The position numbers were made by a program, and so were the translations under genes. Shown piece after piece: positions 16,377-25,961 of a stretch of 64,000 nucleotides of DNA; the stretch's first letter is position 1; each line of letters begins with the position of its first letter. Under the pieces are notes generated by a model. That model had not been told where the DNA came from and searched no databases. It was given only the letters and a program-made list of their open reading frames with translations. Source of the stretch: Achromobacter sp. B7 (GTDB lineage: Bacteria > Pseudomonadota > Gammaproteobacteria > Burkholderiales > Burkholderiaceae_B); assembly GCF_003600685.1 (NCBI RefSeq), contig NZ_CP032084.1, positions 5,642,001 through 5,706,000 on the forward strand, in the 5' to 3' direction.

Positions 16377-17696
16377 GTGGCTCACCTAATCAAGCTCCCC
16401 TCTGTTGCCGCCGATACCTCGGGCGGCAACCTGCACCAGTGGCTCAAGCAGGAAGGCGACACGGTCGCCGTCGGCGATGCGCTGGCGGAAATCGAAACCG
16501 AAAAGGCCATCGTCGAAATCAACGCCGAGCATGCGGGCGTGCTGGCCCGCATCGTGGTCCCGGCCGGCGCGGCGTCGGTGCCGATCAACACGGTAATCGG
16601 CGTGCTGCTGGCCGAAGGCGAAGATGCCTCGGCGGCTGATCGCGCGTTGGCGGAACATGGCGGCGCGGCGGCGGCGGCGGCGGCTGGGGAAACGTCCGCA
16701 GCGAAATCTGCCGGCTCATCCGCTGCTGGTTCATCGGCTGCTGGTTCATCGGCTGCCGCCGCCGGGTCTGCGGGAGCACCCGCGGCCCCGCCCCCCTTGC
16801 CCTCTGATGCTGCTCCCGCCTCCACCGCCCCCGTTCCCGGTGGCCGCTTGTTCGCCAGCCCCCTGGCGCGCCGCCTGGCCGCGCAGTGGCATGTGGACCT
16901 GTTGGGCGTGACCGGCACCGGCCCGCATGGCCGCATCGTGCGCCGCGACGTGGAAGCCGCGCGCAACCGTGCGCCGTCGCCCACCGCGACCACCACGCCA
17001 CCGTCCGGCCGTCCGGCCGCGCGCCGCGTGCCGCACACCGGCATGCGCCGCGCCATCGCGCGCCGCCTGACGGAAAGCAAGCAGAACGTGCCGCACTTCT
17101 ACCTGTCGGTGGACTGCAAGATGGACGCGCTGCTGGCCCTGCGCGCGCAAGCGAATCACGGCGGCGCGGTCAAGCTTTCGGTCAACGATTTCATCGTTCG
17201 CGCCGCCGCCTTGGCGCTGCGCGAAGTGCCCGAAGTGAATGTCAGCTGGCACGAAGACGCCATCGAATATCACGCGGGCGCCGACATCTCGGTGGCCGTC
17301 GCCACCGACGGCGGCCTGGTCACGCCCATCGTGCGCGACGCGGACATCAAGTCCCTGTCGGCCATTGCCGGTGAAATCGTCGAGCTGGCCGGGCGCGCCA
17401 AGATCAACCGCCTGAAGCCCGAGGAATTCACGGGCGGCTCGCTGACGGTCAGCAACCTGGGCATGTACGGCATCAGCCAATTTGCCGCCATCATCAACCC
17501 GCCGCAGGCCGCCATCCTGGCCGTCGGCGCGGCCGAACGGCGGCCCGTCGTCGGCGACAACGGTGAACTGGTCGCCGCCACCGTCATGACCGTGACCTTG
17601 TCCGCCGACCACCGCGCGGTGGACGGCGCGGTGGGCGCGCGCTGGCTGGCTGGCTTGCGCACGCTGATCGAAAACCCCGTGCGCATTTTGCTGTGA
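16377..17696 (+). CDS. Dihydrolipoamide acyltransferase (E2) of the dehydrogenase complex
   Basis: 439 residues starting with GTG. Domains in order: a lipoyl domain (about 1-80, attachment Lys43 in IETEKAIVE), an Ala/Ser-rich linker with GSSAA repeats, a peripheral-subunit-binding domain (SPLARRLAAQW, about 160-195), a second Pro/Thr-rich linker, and the catalytic domain ending with the active-site motif DHRAVDG about 30 residues from the C-terminus. It transfers the acyl group from lipoate to CoA. It follows the VOC gene by 10 bp and precedes E3. Confidence 0.93.
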   Translation: MAHLIKLPSVAADTSGGNLHQWLKQEGDTVAVGDALAEIETEKAIVEINAEHAGVLARIVVPAGAASVPINTVIGVLLAEGEDASAADRALAEHGGAAAAAAAGETSAAKSAGSSAAGSSAAGSSAAAAGSAGAPAAPPPLPSDAAPASTAPVPGGRLFASPLARRLAAQWHVDLLGVTGTGPHGRIVRRDVEAARNRAPSPTATTTPPSGRPAARRVPHTGMRRAIARRLTESKQNVPHFYLSVDCKMDALLALRAQANHGGAVKLSVNDFIVRAAALALREVPEVNVSWHEDAIEYHAGADISVAVATDGGLVTPIVRDADIKSLSAIAGEIVELAGRAKINRLKPEEFTGGSLTVSNLGMYGISQFAAIINPPQAAILAVGAAERRPVVGDNGELVAATVMTVTLSADHRAVDGAVGARWLAGLRTLIENPVRILL

Positions 17697-17704
17697 GCCC
17701 CACG

Positions 17705-19102
17705 ATGACGAAGAACGTGTTTGATCTAGTCGTCGTTGGCGGCGGCCCCGGCGGCTACGTGGCCGCCATCCGCGCCGCGCAGCTGGGCATGTCGGTGGCC
17801 TTGGTGGAACGCGCCGAGCTGGGCGGCATCTGCCTGAACTGGGGCTGCATACCCACCAAGGCCTTGCTGCACAGCGCAACGGTGCTGCGCGCCTGCCAGG
17901 AAGCGTCACACTACGGCGTCACCGGCACCGGTGAGGCGCGCGCCGACCTGGCCGCCATGGTGGCGCGGTCGCGCAAGGTAGCGGGCCGGCTAGGCCAGGG
18001 TGTGGCGCATCTGATGAAGAAAAACGGCGTGACGGTGTACGCCGCGCGCGCGCAATTGGCCGGCGCGGGCAAGCTGGCGCTGGACAACGGCGCGACCCTG
18101 TCCGCCAAGCACATCATCCTGGCGACCGGTGCGCGCGCCCGCGAACTGCCCGCGTTGCCGCTGGGCGACCGCATCTGGGCCTACCGCCAGGCCCTGGCGC
18201 CCACCCAGATCCCGAAGACGTTGCTTGTTGTGGGCGCGGGCGCCATCGGCGCGGAGTTCGCCAGCTTCTACCGCGCCATTGGTTCGGACGTGACACTGAT
18301 CGACATGACGCCCGAAATTCTGCCGCAAGAAGACGCGGAAATTTCGCAGCTGGCGCGTAAGGCGTTCGAGAAACAAGGCATCCGCGTGCTGACGCAATGC
18401 GCCGTCACCGCCTCGTCGCCAAGCGCCACGGGCGTCAACGTGACGCTGGAACAGCAAGGTAAAAAGACGCAGCTTGAGGTGGACCGCGTCATCGTCGCGG
18501 CCGGCATCGTTGGCAACGTTGAAGATCTGGGCTTGGAGAAGACGCGGGTGCAGGTCGAGAAGACCCACATCGTCACCGATGCACACTGCCGCACCGGCGA
18601 ACCCGGCGTCTACGCCATCGGCGACGTGGCCGGCGCGCCCTGGCTTGCCCACAAGGCCAGCCATGAAGGCGTGCTGTGCGTGGAAGCCATCGCGGGCAAG
18701 ACGGTGCACGCCATCGATCCGCTGCGCATCCCCGCCTGCACGTATTCATACCCGCAAGTGGCCAGCATCGGCATGACGGAAGCCCGCGCGCGCGAACACG
18801 CCAAGGCCCACGGCGGCGAGATCCGCGTTGGCAAATTCACCTTTGCCGGCAACGGCAAGGCCATCGCCATGGGCGAAGACCAAGGGCTGGTCAAGACCGT
18901 GTTCGATGCGACATCAGGCGAACTGCTGGGCGCGCACATCATCCATCCCGAAGCGTCCGAGCTGATCACCGGCTATGGCGTGGCGGCGTCGTTGGAAGCC
19001 ACCGAGGAAGACTTGATGCACACCGTGTTCGCCCATCCGACGCTGTCGGAAACACTGCACGAATCGGTGCTGGCTGCGTTCGGACGGGCGCTGCACGCGT
19101 AA
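17705..19102 (+). CDS. Dihydrolipoyl dehydrogenase (E3)
   Basis: 465-residue FAD-dependent disulfide oxidoreductase that reoxidises the lipoyl group of E2 with NAD. FAD motif GGGPGGYVAA is near residues 12-21, the redox-active disulfide is Cys43-Cys48 (GICLNWGCIPTK), and the C-terminal catalytic His-Glu region reads AHPTLSE. The ATG at 17705 is used; a GTG at 17693 that overlaps the E2 stop is an alternative adding four residues. Last gene of the operon, followed by a hairpin. A dedicated E3 in the cluster argues for a self-contained complex. Confidence 0.93.
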   Translation: MTKNVFDLVVVGGGPGGYVAAIRAAQLGMSVALVERAELGGICLNWGCIPTKALLHSATVLRACQEASHYGVTGTGEARADLAAMVARSRKVAGRLGQGVAHLMKKNGVTVYAARAQLAGAGKLALDNGATLSAKHIILATGARARELPALPLGDRIWAYRQALAPTQIPKTLLVVGAGAIGAEFASFYRAIGSDVTLIDMTPEILPQEDAEISQLARKAFEKQGIRVLTQCAVTASSPSATGVNVTLEQQGKKTQLEVDRVIVAAGIVGNVEDLGLEKTRVQVEKTHIVTDAHCRTGEPGVYAIGDVAGAPWLAHKASHEGVLCVEAIAGKTVHAIDPLRIPACTYSYPQVASIGMTEARAREHAKAHGGEIRVGKFTFAGNGKAIAMGEDQGLVKTVFDATSGELLGAHIIHPEASELITGYGVAASLEATEEDLMHTVFAHPTLSETLHESVLAAFGRALHA

Positions 19103-19149
19103 GGAGCAGAAGGCGGCAGGCGGGCGGGGCCGCCTTCACTTCGACCTTC

Positions 19150-19179
19150 GCGCGGCTTGCATGGCTGTGCAAGTCGCGC
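19150..19179. terminator. 12-bp stem-loop between convergent E3 and LysR genes
   Basis: GCGCGGCTTGCA (19150-19161) pairs with TGCAAGTCGCGC (19168-19179) with one G-U pair and a 6-nt loop. The location between converging genes fits a two-way terminator, but no T-run follows on either strand, so mechanism is uncertain. Confidence 0.5.
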
Positions 19180-19185
19180 GCCAGA

Positions 19186-19240
19186 AACGCTTCAGGAGCG
19201 CTTCAGAAACGCGTCAAGAACGCGTCAAGAACGCCTCAAA
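19186..19240. repeat. Five tandem 11-bp repeats
   Basis: Units of the form AACGCNTCANN start at 19186, 19197, 19208, 19219 and 19230. Units 3 and 4 are identical (AACGCGTCAAG). The last unit runs into the final codons and stop of the LysR gene on the minus strand. The period is close to one helical turn. Confidence 0.8.
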
Positions 19241-20117
19241 CCCGCTGCGCAAAGAAATCCAGAAAGCAGGCAATGCGCCGCGACAGCTGCGTGTTGCGGT
19301 GGTACACGGCGTGCATCGGTTGCAGGTGATCGCTGTACACGCCTTCCATCACCTTCACCAACCTGCCCGCCGCGATATCTTCGCGCACCACGAAATCCGA
19401 CAGGCAGGCGATGCCCACGCCGCGTAGCGCCAACTGGCGCTGCGTTTCTCCGCTTGATGTGGCCAGCGTCGGCGTCGCCTGAAAGCTGGAGCCGCCCGCG
19501 TGCTTGAGCGGCCACAGGTTCAGGCTTTCGGGCTGCGTGAATCCCAGCACTTCATGCCGCGCCAGATCCTCAACCGTTTCCGGCGCGCCGCGCCGCGCGA
19601 TGTAGTCGGGGCTGGCCATCATCCAGCGCGGCGACGGCCGCAATACGCGCGCATGCAAAGTGGAATCCGTCAGCGGCCCCATGCGAATCGCGATGTCGGT
19701 GCGGTGCTCTATCAGGTCCACGATGCGATCGTTGCTGGTCAGTTCCAACGTGATCTCGGGATACTCACACCGAAATTCCCCCACGTGCGGCACCACGCAA
19801 TGCAGCATCACCGGCACCGACGCATCCACCCGCAATCTGCCCGCCGGCCGCTGATGCACCATGCGCATGCACTCTTCGGCCTCGTCCAGCGACGCGACAA
19901 TCTGCCGCGCCTTGGGCAGAAAGTGTGCGCCCTCTTCGGTCAGCTCCATGCGCCGCGTGGTGCGGTTCAGCAGCATCACGCCCAAGTCATCTTCCAGCCG
20001 TGCCAAGGCCCGGCTGACCCCCGACGCCGTCTGCCCCAGCAGCTCGGCCGCGGCGCTAAGCGACCCGGCGTCAACCACGCCGAGAAACACGCGCAATGCA
20101 TCGGAATTCAAAGCCAT
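19236..20117 (-). CDS. LysR-family transcriptional regulator
   Basis: 293 residues: an N-terminal winged helix-turn-helix (LRVFLGVVDAGSLSAAAELL through LARLEDDLGVMLLNRTTRRM) and a C-terminal substrate-binding-protein-like domain. The sequence style is that of the CrgA/DsdC-like group often acting on adjacent oxidoreductases. It stands alone: it converges on the E3 gene, and the next gene upstream, ilvD, is on the same strand behind a terminator. Target genes are not evident. Confidence 0.88.
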   Translation of the reverse strand: MALNSDALRVFLGVVDAGSLSAAAELLGQTASGVSRALARLEDDLGVMLLNRTTRRMELTEEGAHFLPKARQIVASLDEAEECMRMVHQRPAGRLRVDASVPVMLHCVVPHVGEFRCEYPEITLELTSNDRIVDLIEHRTDIAIRMGPLTDSTLHARVLRPSPRWMMASPDYIARRGAPETVEDLARHEVLGFTQPESLNLWPLKHAGGSSFQATPTLATSSGETQRQLALRGVGIACLSDFVVREDIAAGRLVKVMEGVYSDHLQPMHAVYHRNTQLSRRIACFLDFFAQRV

Positions 20118-20242
20118 GTCGGGCGTCCTTGAAGCCTAAAAAACAGCCTATATGTTGTAGATCGAATTTACCGCTTTAACCCTGTATTTCGCAGTATCCC
20201 GCTACATTGCGCGGTGTCTTGCGACCCCAATGACGCCGCACC

Positions 20243-20275
20243 GCGCAAATAAAACGGCGCCCCACGGGCGCCGTT
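20243..20275 (-). terminator. Intrinsic terminator of ilvD
   Basis: Read on the minus strand, AACGGCGCCC and GGGCGCCGTT (20253-20262 with 20266-20275) form a 10-bp stem with a 3-nt loop followed by TTTTATTTG. It lies 21 bp after the ilvD stop. Confidence 0.85.
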
Positions 20276-20296
20276 CTTCCCACACTCGCGCCGCGA

Positions 20297-22165
20297 TCAG
20301 CGCTTGGCTTTTTGCTTCAGCTGCGACAGGTCGCGCACCGCGCCGCGGTCGGCCGACGTGGCCAATGCTGCGTAGGCTTGCAGGGCTTGCGATACCACGC
20401 GTTCGCGGCCGACCGGCTCCCAGCCGTCAGCGCGCGCGTCCATCGCGGCGCGGCGGCGAGCCAGTTCTTCGTCGGAAACCGCCAGGTGCATCTTGCGGTT
20501 GGGGATGTCGATTTCGATGATGTCGCCTTCTTCCACCAGGCCGATCGTGCCGCCCTCGGCCGCTTCCGGCGAGGCGTGGCCGATCACAAGGCCGGACGAG
20601 CCGCCTGAGAAACGGCCGTCGGTGAACAGGGCGCAGGTTTTGCCCAGGCCCTTGGACTTGAGGTACGACGTGGGGTACAGCATTTCTTGCATGCCGGGGC
20701 CGCCCTTGGGGCCTTCGTAGCGGATCACGACGACGTCGCCCGCCACGATCTTGTCGCCCAGGATGCCTTCAACGGCGTCGTCCTGGCTTTCGAACACGCG
20801 GGCGCGGCCCGTGAAAACCCATTGCGATTCGTCCACGCCGGCGGTTTTGACGATGCAGCCCTTCTCGGCCAGGTTGCCGTACAGCACGGCCAGGCCGCCG
20901 TCCTTGGAATAGGCGCTTTCCTTGCTGCGGATGCAGCCCGTCTTGCGGTCGGTGTCCAGCGTCAGGAACGTGGCGTCTTGGCTGAAGGCGACCGTGGTGG
21001 GGATGCCACCGGGCGCGGCACGGTAGAACTTCTGCGCTTCTTCGCTTGCGTCACCGGCCACGTCCCATTTCTGGATGGCGTTGCCCAGCGTGCCGCTGTG
21101 CACGTTGCCACAAGACAGGTCCAGCAGGTCGGCGCGCGCCAGTTCGCCCAGGATGCCCAGGATGCCGCCGGCGCGGTGCACGTCTTCAATGTGGTACTTG
21201 TCGGTGGCGGGCGCCGCCTTGCACAGGCACGGCACCTTGCGCGAGATGCGGTCGATGTCGGCCATCGTGAAATCCACGCCCGCTTCCTGCGCAGCAGCCA
21301 GCAAGTGCAGCACGGTGTTGGTCGAGCCGCCCATGGCCACGTCCAGCGCCATCGCGTTCTGGAACGCGCTCTTGGTGGCGATGTTGCGCGGCAGGACCGA
21401 TTCGTCTTCTTCGACGTAGTAGCGGCGGCACAGGTCGACGACCAGGCGGCCGGCTTGTTCGAACAAGCCCTTGCGCCACGCGTGCGTGGCGACGATGGTG
21501 CCGTTGCCAGGCAGGGCCAGGCCGATGGCTTCGGTCAGGCAGTTCATCGAGTTGGCGGTGAACATGCCGGAACAGGAGCCGCACGTGGGGCAGGCGCTGC
21601 GTTCCACTTCGGCCACTTCGGCGTCCGACACGTTGGGGTCGGCGGCCTTGATCATGGCGTCGATCAGGTCGATCTTGGCGATGACCTTGCCGTCGGTGGG
21701 CGACTTGACCTTGCCCGCTTCCATCGGGCCACCGGACACGAACACGACCGGGATGTTCAGGCGCATGGCGGCCATCAACATCCCCGGGGTGATCTTGTCG
21801 CAGTTGGAAATGCAGACCATGGCGTCGGCGCAATGCGCGTTGACCATGTATTCGACCGAATCGGCGATCAGTTCGCGCGACGGCAGCGAATACAGCATGC
21901 CGCCGTGGCCCATGGCGATGCCGTCATCGACGGCGATCGTGTTGAATTCCTTGGCGACGCCACCGGCGGCTTCGATCTCTTTGGCGACCAGCGCGCCCAG
22001 GTCGCGCAGGTGCACGTGGCCGGGCACGAACTGCGTGAACGAGTTCACTACCGCGATAATCGGCTTGCCGAAATCACCGTCCTTCATGCCAGTGGCGCGC
22101 CACAGGGCGCGGGCGCCGGCCATGTTGCGGCCGTGGGTCGATGTGCGGGAACGGTAGTTCGGCAT
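20297..22165 (-). CDS. ilvD: Dihydroxy-acid dehydratase
   Basis: Converts 2,3-dihydroxy-isovalerate and 2,3-dihydroxy-3-methylvalerate to the 2-oxo acid precursors of valine, leucine and isoleucine; cytoplasmic Fe-S enzyme. The 622-residue length matches the long Escherichia coli type. Cluster ligand cysteines are seen at 122 ([10 protein letters not shown]) and 195 ([17 protein letters not shown]). The usual third Cys of [2Fe-2S] members is replaced by the [10 protein letters not shown] sequence (41-50), typical of the oxygen-sensitive [4Fe-4S] class. It stands alone between two LysR genes with its own terminator. Confidence 0.96.
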   Translation of the reverse strand: MPNYRSRTSTHGRNMAGARALWRATGMKDGDFGKPIIAVVNSFTQFVPGHVHLRDLGALVAKEIEAAGGVAKEFNTIAVDDGIAMGHGGMLYSLPSRELIADSVEYMVNAHCADAMVCISNCDKITPGMLMAAMRLNIPVVFVSGGPMEAGKVKSPTDGKVIAKIDLIDAMIKAADPNVSDAEVAEVERSACPTCGSCSGMFTANSMNCLTEAIGLALPGNGTIVATHAWRKGLFEQAGRLVVDLCRRYYVEEDESVLPRNIATKSAFQNAMALDVAMGGSTNTVLHLLAAAQEAGVDFTMADIDRISRKVPCLCKAAPATDKYHIEDVHRAGGILGILGELARADLLDLSCGNVHSGTLGNAIQKWDVAGDASEEAQKFYRAAPGGIPTTVAFSQDATFLTLDTDRKTGCIRSKESAYSKDGGLAVLYGNLAEKGCIVKTAGVDESQWVFTGRARVFESQDDAVEGILGDKIVAGDVVVIRYEGPKGGPGMQEMLYPTSYLKSKGLGKTCALFTDGRFSGGSSGLVIGHASPEAAEGGTIGLVEEGDIIEIDIPNRKMHLAVSDEELARRRAAMDARADGWEPVGRERVVSQALQAYAALATSADRGAVRDLSQLKQKAKR

Positions 22166-22242
22166 GATTTGTCTCGAGTGCTGTTAGCGTGGCGGCAAAA
22201 CGGTAAATAATACGCTGGATCGGGCGCAGGCGTGCCGGCAGC

Positions 22243-23133
22243 CTATGCCCTGAGCGCCAGTAACGCTTCCTGCAAATGGCGCAAGCCCCGGCTCAGCGGC
22301 TTGTCGCGGCGCATCACGATGGCCAGATCGCGCGCCAAGTGCGGCGTCAGCGAACGCACCACCAGCGCGTCCCGGTGTCCCGCGCCGGAAACGGCCAGCT
22401 TGGGCAGCACCGCGCAGCCCAGGCCCGCCGCCACGATTTCCTTCATGGCCTCGGTGCTGCCCAGCTCCATGAAGGGCTTGCAGGCCACGCCCGCCACCTC
22501 GAACCAGTCGTCCACCAGGCGGCGCGTACGTGCGCCAGGCTCAAACAGCACCAAGGGCCACGGAGACAAGGCCTGTGGCGTCACCTGCTCCGGAATCGAG
22601 GCAGAGTCGCGAACGGGGAAGATCGCCACGAACTCGTCTTCCATGACCGGCGTCACCTGGAACATGCGGCCGGGCGCGGGCAGGGTCACCAGCCCCATGT
22701 CCAGCGTGTTGTTCTCCAGGGCGCGCAGCATATCGGCGGTGTTGCCGGTGCTGGCCACGATATCCAGCGCGGGAAAGCGTCGGCGCAGCTGCGCCAGGAT
22801 GGGCGGCAACAGATACGTGCAGGCGGTTGCGCCCGTGCCCAGCCGGATGCGGCCGGACACCTGGGACGCATGCGCGGTCATGGCCTGTTCGGCCTGCGCC
22901 AGCGCCGCGTCGATCACGCGGATATGGGTCAGCAGTTCAAGCCCGGCGGCAGTCGGGCCGGCACGGCGGCCGACCCGTTCGACAAGTTTCAGGCCAAAAC
23001 GCCTTTCCAGCTGGCGGATTTGCAGGCTGACGGCTGGCTGGGTGACGCCCCCGCGCTCGGCGGCCGCCGAGAAACTGCCAAGCTCAATCACCTGCGCAAA
23101 GATGCGTAGATGGACCAGGTTCAAGCCTCGCAT
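22243..23133 (-). CDS. LysR-family transcriptional regulator
   Basis: 296 residues from the ATG at 23133; a TTG four codons upstream is a less likely start. The N-terminal helix-turn-helix reads LRIFAQVIELGSFSAAAERG and is followed by the QLERRFGLKLVERVGRR wing. The effector domain is complete. It resembles CysB/Cbl-like and CbbR-like regulators in overall form, without a firm subgroup. It is divergent from the acetyltransferase-MFS pair, and the AT-rich 118 bp between contain a dyad at 23155-23169. Confidence 0.87.
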   Translation of the reverse strand: MRGLNLVHLRIFAQVIELGSFSAAAERGGVTQPAVSLQIRQLERRFGLKLVERVGRRAGPTAAGLELLTHIRVIDAALAQAEQAMTAHASQVSGRIRLGTGATACTYLLPPILAQLRRRFPALDIVASTGNTADMLRALENNTLDMGLVTLPAPGRMFQVTPVMEDEFVAIFPVRDSASIPEQVTPQALSPWPLVLFEPGARTRRLVDDWFEVAGVACKPFMELGSTEAMKEIVAAGLGCAVLPKLAVSGAGHRDALVVRSLTPHLARDLAIVMRRDKPLSRGLRHLQEALLALRA

Positions 23134-23154
23134 GACGCCAACCAAAAGTTTTTC

Positions 23155-23169
23155 TTATGCAAATCATAA
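23155..23169. promoter_or_regulatory. Candidate LysR-binding dyad
   Basis: TTATG-CAAAT-CATAA is a perfect inverted repeat holding a T-N11-A box, placed between the divergent LysR and acetyltransferase genes in an AT-rich island. A related ATTTATGATTTAT stretch follows about 20 bp later. Confidence 0.55.
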
Positions 23170-23251
23170 TCTTCCAAAGCTTCATTTATGATTTATTTCG
23201 GACCAAACTGGCGGCTGGCCCATTTCCCCTACTCTTCGCTACGCCCCCTTT

Positions 23252-23797
23252 ATGTCGCCCAACACGCCAACCCTGCTCATCCGCGACAGCGCGGATGCTG
23301 ACCTGCCCGCCATCAAGACCATCTACGCGTACCACGTTGAACACGGCACCGCGTCCTTCGAACTGGAGCCGCCTTCCATCAACGACATGCGGCTGCGCCG
23401 CGCGGCCGTGCTGGAAAAAGACATGCCGTACCTGGTGGCGGAGATCAACGGCGAAGTGGTCGGCTACGCCTATGTCACGCCGTACCGCCCCCGCCCGGCC
23501 TACCGGCACACGGTTGAGGACTCTGTCTATGTGAAAGCCGGCCGCGCCGGCCTTGGCATCGGCGGCAAGCTGCTGGCCGCGCTGATCGACCGCTGCACCG
23601 CTGCCGGCTGGCGCCAGATGCTGGCGGTGGTGGGCGACAGCCGCAACGCCGCGTCGCTGGCGCTGCATGCCCGCCAGGGTTTTCATCCGGTGGGCACGCT
23701 GCGATCCGTGGGCCACAAGCATGGCGAATGGCGTGACACGGTGCTGATGCAACGCAGCCTGGGCGAAGGCGACACGACGCCACCGCAGCGCCCGTGA
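23252..23797 (+). CDS. GNAT-family N-acetyltransferase, phosphinothricin/methionine sulfone acetyltransferase type
   Basis: 181 residues with the full GNAT fold. The opening LLIRDSADADLPAIKTIYAYHVEHGTASFE pattern and the acetyl-CoA loop GRAGLGIGGKLL are hallmarks of the Bar/Pat/MnaT group, which acetylates the amino group of phosphinothricin, methionine sulfone or sulfoximine. The stop overlaps the start of the MFS gene (GTGA), so the two are coupled, which suggests detoxification plus export. In vivo substrate is unknown. Confidence 0.87.
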   Translation: MSPNTPTLLIRDSADADLPAIKTIYAYHVEHGTASFELEPPSINDMRLRRAAVLEKDMPYLVAEINGEVVGYAYVTPYRPRPAYRHTVEDSVYVKAGRAGLGIGGKLLAALIDRCTAAGWRQMLAVVGDSRNAASLALHARQGFHPVGTLRSVGHKHGEWRDTVLMQRSLGEGDTTPPQRP

Positions 23798-24996
23798 TCG
23801 CGCCGCGCGCCGTCGTCTGCCTGGGCCTGACCCAGCTGGTCAACTGGGGCGTCACGTTCTACCTGATTGGTGCGTTCGGCCCGGCCATGACGGCCGACCT
23901 GGGGTGGAACGCGTCCCTCGTCTATGGCGGGTTTTCAGCCGCCATCGTCACGATGGCGCTGGTGTCGCCGCTGGCGGGCCGGGCCGTGGACCGCTGGGGC
24001 GGGCATCGCGTGATGCCGGTGGGCGTGCTGATCGCGGCAGCGGGCTGTGCGCTGCTGGCCGCCGCGCACGCGCTGGCCGCTTATTACCTGGCGTGGCTGG
24101 TGCTGGGCGTGGGCATGCGGCTGTGCCTGTACGACGCCGCGTTTGCGTCGCTGGCGCGCGCCGCCGGGCCGACCGCGCGCCGGGCCATGTCGCAGATCAC
24201 GCTGTTTGGCGGGCTGGCATCCACGGTGATGTGGCCGGCCGGACACGCGCTATCCGGCTGGCTGGGGTGGCGCGGCGCGGTGCTGGTCTATGGCGCGCTG
24301 GCGTTGGCGACCTTGCCGCTGTATCTGGCGCTGCCTCGCCAACGGTATGCCGCGCCCGCCGCTGTCGCCGACCGCCCGGGCGCCGGTTTGACGCGCAACG
24401 CCTCCGAACGCCGCCTGGCCGGCACGCTTTACGCGGTAATCGCCATGCTGACCAACTTCCTGGCCGCCGGCAACGCCGCGCATTTGATCGCGCTGATGAC
24501 GGGCTTGGGTGTGGCCGGCGCGTCGGCGGCCAGCGTGGCGGCCTTGTGGGGCGTCGGCCAGTTCGCCGCCCGCATGGCCGACGTGACGTTGGGCGCAAGG
24601 CTGCATCCGCTGACGTTGACGTGGGTCGTCACCACCTTGATGCCGCTGTGCTTTGTGCTGGCGTGGTTGTCCAACGGCAGCGTGTACGCCATTGCCGCCT
24701 ATGCCTTGCTTTACGGCGCGTGCAACGGGCTGCTGACCATCACGCGCGGCACGCTGCCGCTGGCCTTGTTTGACTTCCGCAGCTACGGCACGCTGGTCGG
24801 TGCGCTGCTGGTGCCCAGCTTTTTGCTGACGGCCACGGCGCCCGTGGCGTATGCGTATTTGATCGAGACGCAGGGTGCGCGCGCCGCCATGGCGATGTCG
24901 GCGGCCTTGGCGGGCGTGATCGCGGCGGCGGCTTATTTATTAAGACGGCGGTTTATCGGCAGGGTGGTGGCTGTGCCCGCGTCCAGGCGGGCTTAG
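23794..24996 (+). CDS. Major facilitator superfamily transporter
   Basis: 400 residues with about 12 hydrophobic segments and the loop 2-3 signature GRAVDRWGGHRVMPVG characteristic of MFS. It starts with GTG overlapping the acetyltransferase stop. The family form resembles drug or metabolite exporters of the CynX/arabinose-efflux type. With its coupled acetyltransferase it may export the acetylated or parent compound (inference). It is followed by an intergenic stretch with no clear terminator and then the convergent queC. Confidence 0.85.
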   Translation: MIAPRAVVCLGLTQLVNWGVTFYLIGAFGPAMTADLGWNASLVYGGFSAAIVTMALVSPLAGRAVDRWGGHRVMPVGVLIAAAGCALLAAAHALAAYYLAWLVLGVGMRLCLYDAAFASLARAAGPTARRAMSQITLFGGLASTVMWPAGHALSGWLGWRGAVLVYGALALATLPLYLALPRQRYAAPAAVADRPGAGLTRNASERRLAGTLYAVIAMLTNFLAAGNAAHLIALMTGLGVAGASAASVAALWGVGQFAARMADVTLGARLHPLTLTWVVTTLMPLCFVLAWLSNGSVYAIAAYALLYGACNGLLTITRGTLPLALFDFRSYGTLVGALLVPSFLLTATAPVAYAYLIETQGARAAMAMSAALAGVIAAAAYLLRRRFIGRVVAVPASRRA

Positions 24997-25076
24997 GCCT
25001 GGAGGGCCGGACGCGCCGGCGTGCACCGGCTACGCCTGCGCAACCCCAAGCCCGCATCCCCCCCCGCCACTGGCCA

Positions 25077-25796
25077 TCAGCCTTCCGCGGCCGAGGCCAC
25101 CACCCACTTTTCCCAGCCGATCTTGCGCAGCTTGCACGCCGGGCATTCGCCGCAGCCGTAGCCCCAGTCGTGCCGCGCACCGCGCTCGCCCAGATAGCAG
25201 GTATGGCTTTCTTCGACGATGGTTTCCACCAGGGCGTCGCCGCCCAACTGATAGGCCAGCGCCCAGGTTTCGGACTTGTCGATCCACATCAGCGGCGTCT
25301 CGATCGTCATCCGCGTGCCCAGCCCCAGGCCCAGCGCCACCTGCTGCGCCTTGATGGTGTCGTCGCGGCAATCGGGGTAGCCGGAAAAGTCCGTTTCGCA
25401 CATGCCGCCCACCAGCACGTCCAGCTGGCGCCGATAGCCCAGCGCCGCCGCCAGCGTCAGGAACAGCAGGTTGCGCCCCGGCACGAAAGTGTTGGGCAGG
25501 CCGTTAGCCTGCATCTCGATGGCGCGGTCGCTGGTCATGGCGGTGTCGCCCACCTGACCCAGCACCTTCAAGTCCAGCAAGTGGTCTTCGCCCAGGCGCG
25601 GCGCCCAATCCGGAAAGTTGGCGCGGATGTCGCGCAGCACATTCAAGCGCGCCGACAGTTCGATGTGATGGCGCTGACCGTAATCGAACGCCACCGTTTC
25701 CACATGGGCATAGCGGTCCAGCGCCCACGCCAGGCAAGTGGTGGAATCCTGGCCGCCCGAGAACAGCACGAGCGCGCGACGTTGATGATTTTGCAT
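25077..25796 (-). CDS. queC: 7-cyano-7-deazaguanine synthase
   Basis: Makes preQ0 from 7-carboxy-7-deazaguanine using ATP and ammonia, in the queuosine tRNA modification pathway. The 239-residue protein has the ATP pyrophosphatase loop SGGQDSTT at residues 14-21 and a C-terminal zinc site of four Cys (TCYLGE then [17 protein letters not shown]). Other que genes are not in the window. No preQ1-type aptamer was recognised upstream. Confidence 0.95.
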   Translation of the reverse strand: MQNHQRRALVLFSGGQDSTTCLAWALDRYAHVETVAFDYGQRHHIELSARLNVLRDIRANFPDWAPRLGEDHLLDLKVLGQVGDTAMTSDRAIEMQANGLPNTFVPGRNLLFLTLAAALGYRRQLDVLVGGMCETDFSGYPDCRDDTIKAQQVALGLGLGTRMTIETPLMWIDKSETWALAYQLGGDALVETIVEESHTCYLGERGARHDWGYGCGECPACKLRKIGWEKWVVASAAEG

Positions 25797-25961
25797 AAAG
25801 GGGGCTTCTACAAAGACGAAGGGACATCCCGGACTTTAACCGAGGCAAAGCGCCGTTCCCGTAAGGAACGCTGCGTAAAATCAATCGGTCCGATTTTCCT
25901 GGTAGTGCCGCAACGCCCACGTCTTTCTTTTCTTCATTCAGCCTGACGGAACCCCCGCCCG

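Noticed and set aside
20687..22210. 507-codon open frame on the plus strand
   Set aside because: Antisense shadow of ilvD with no family features.
25797..25961. preQ1 riboswitch upstream of queC
   Set aside because: No aptamer core was recognised; only a short GTTCC/GGAAC hairpin is present.
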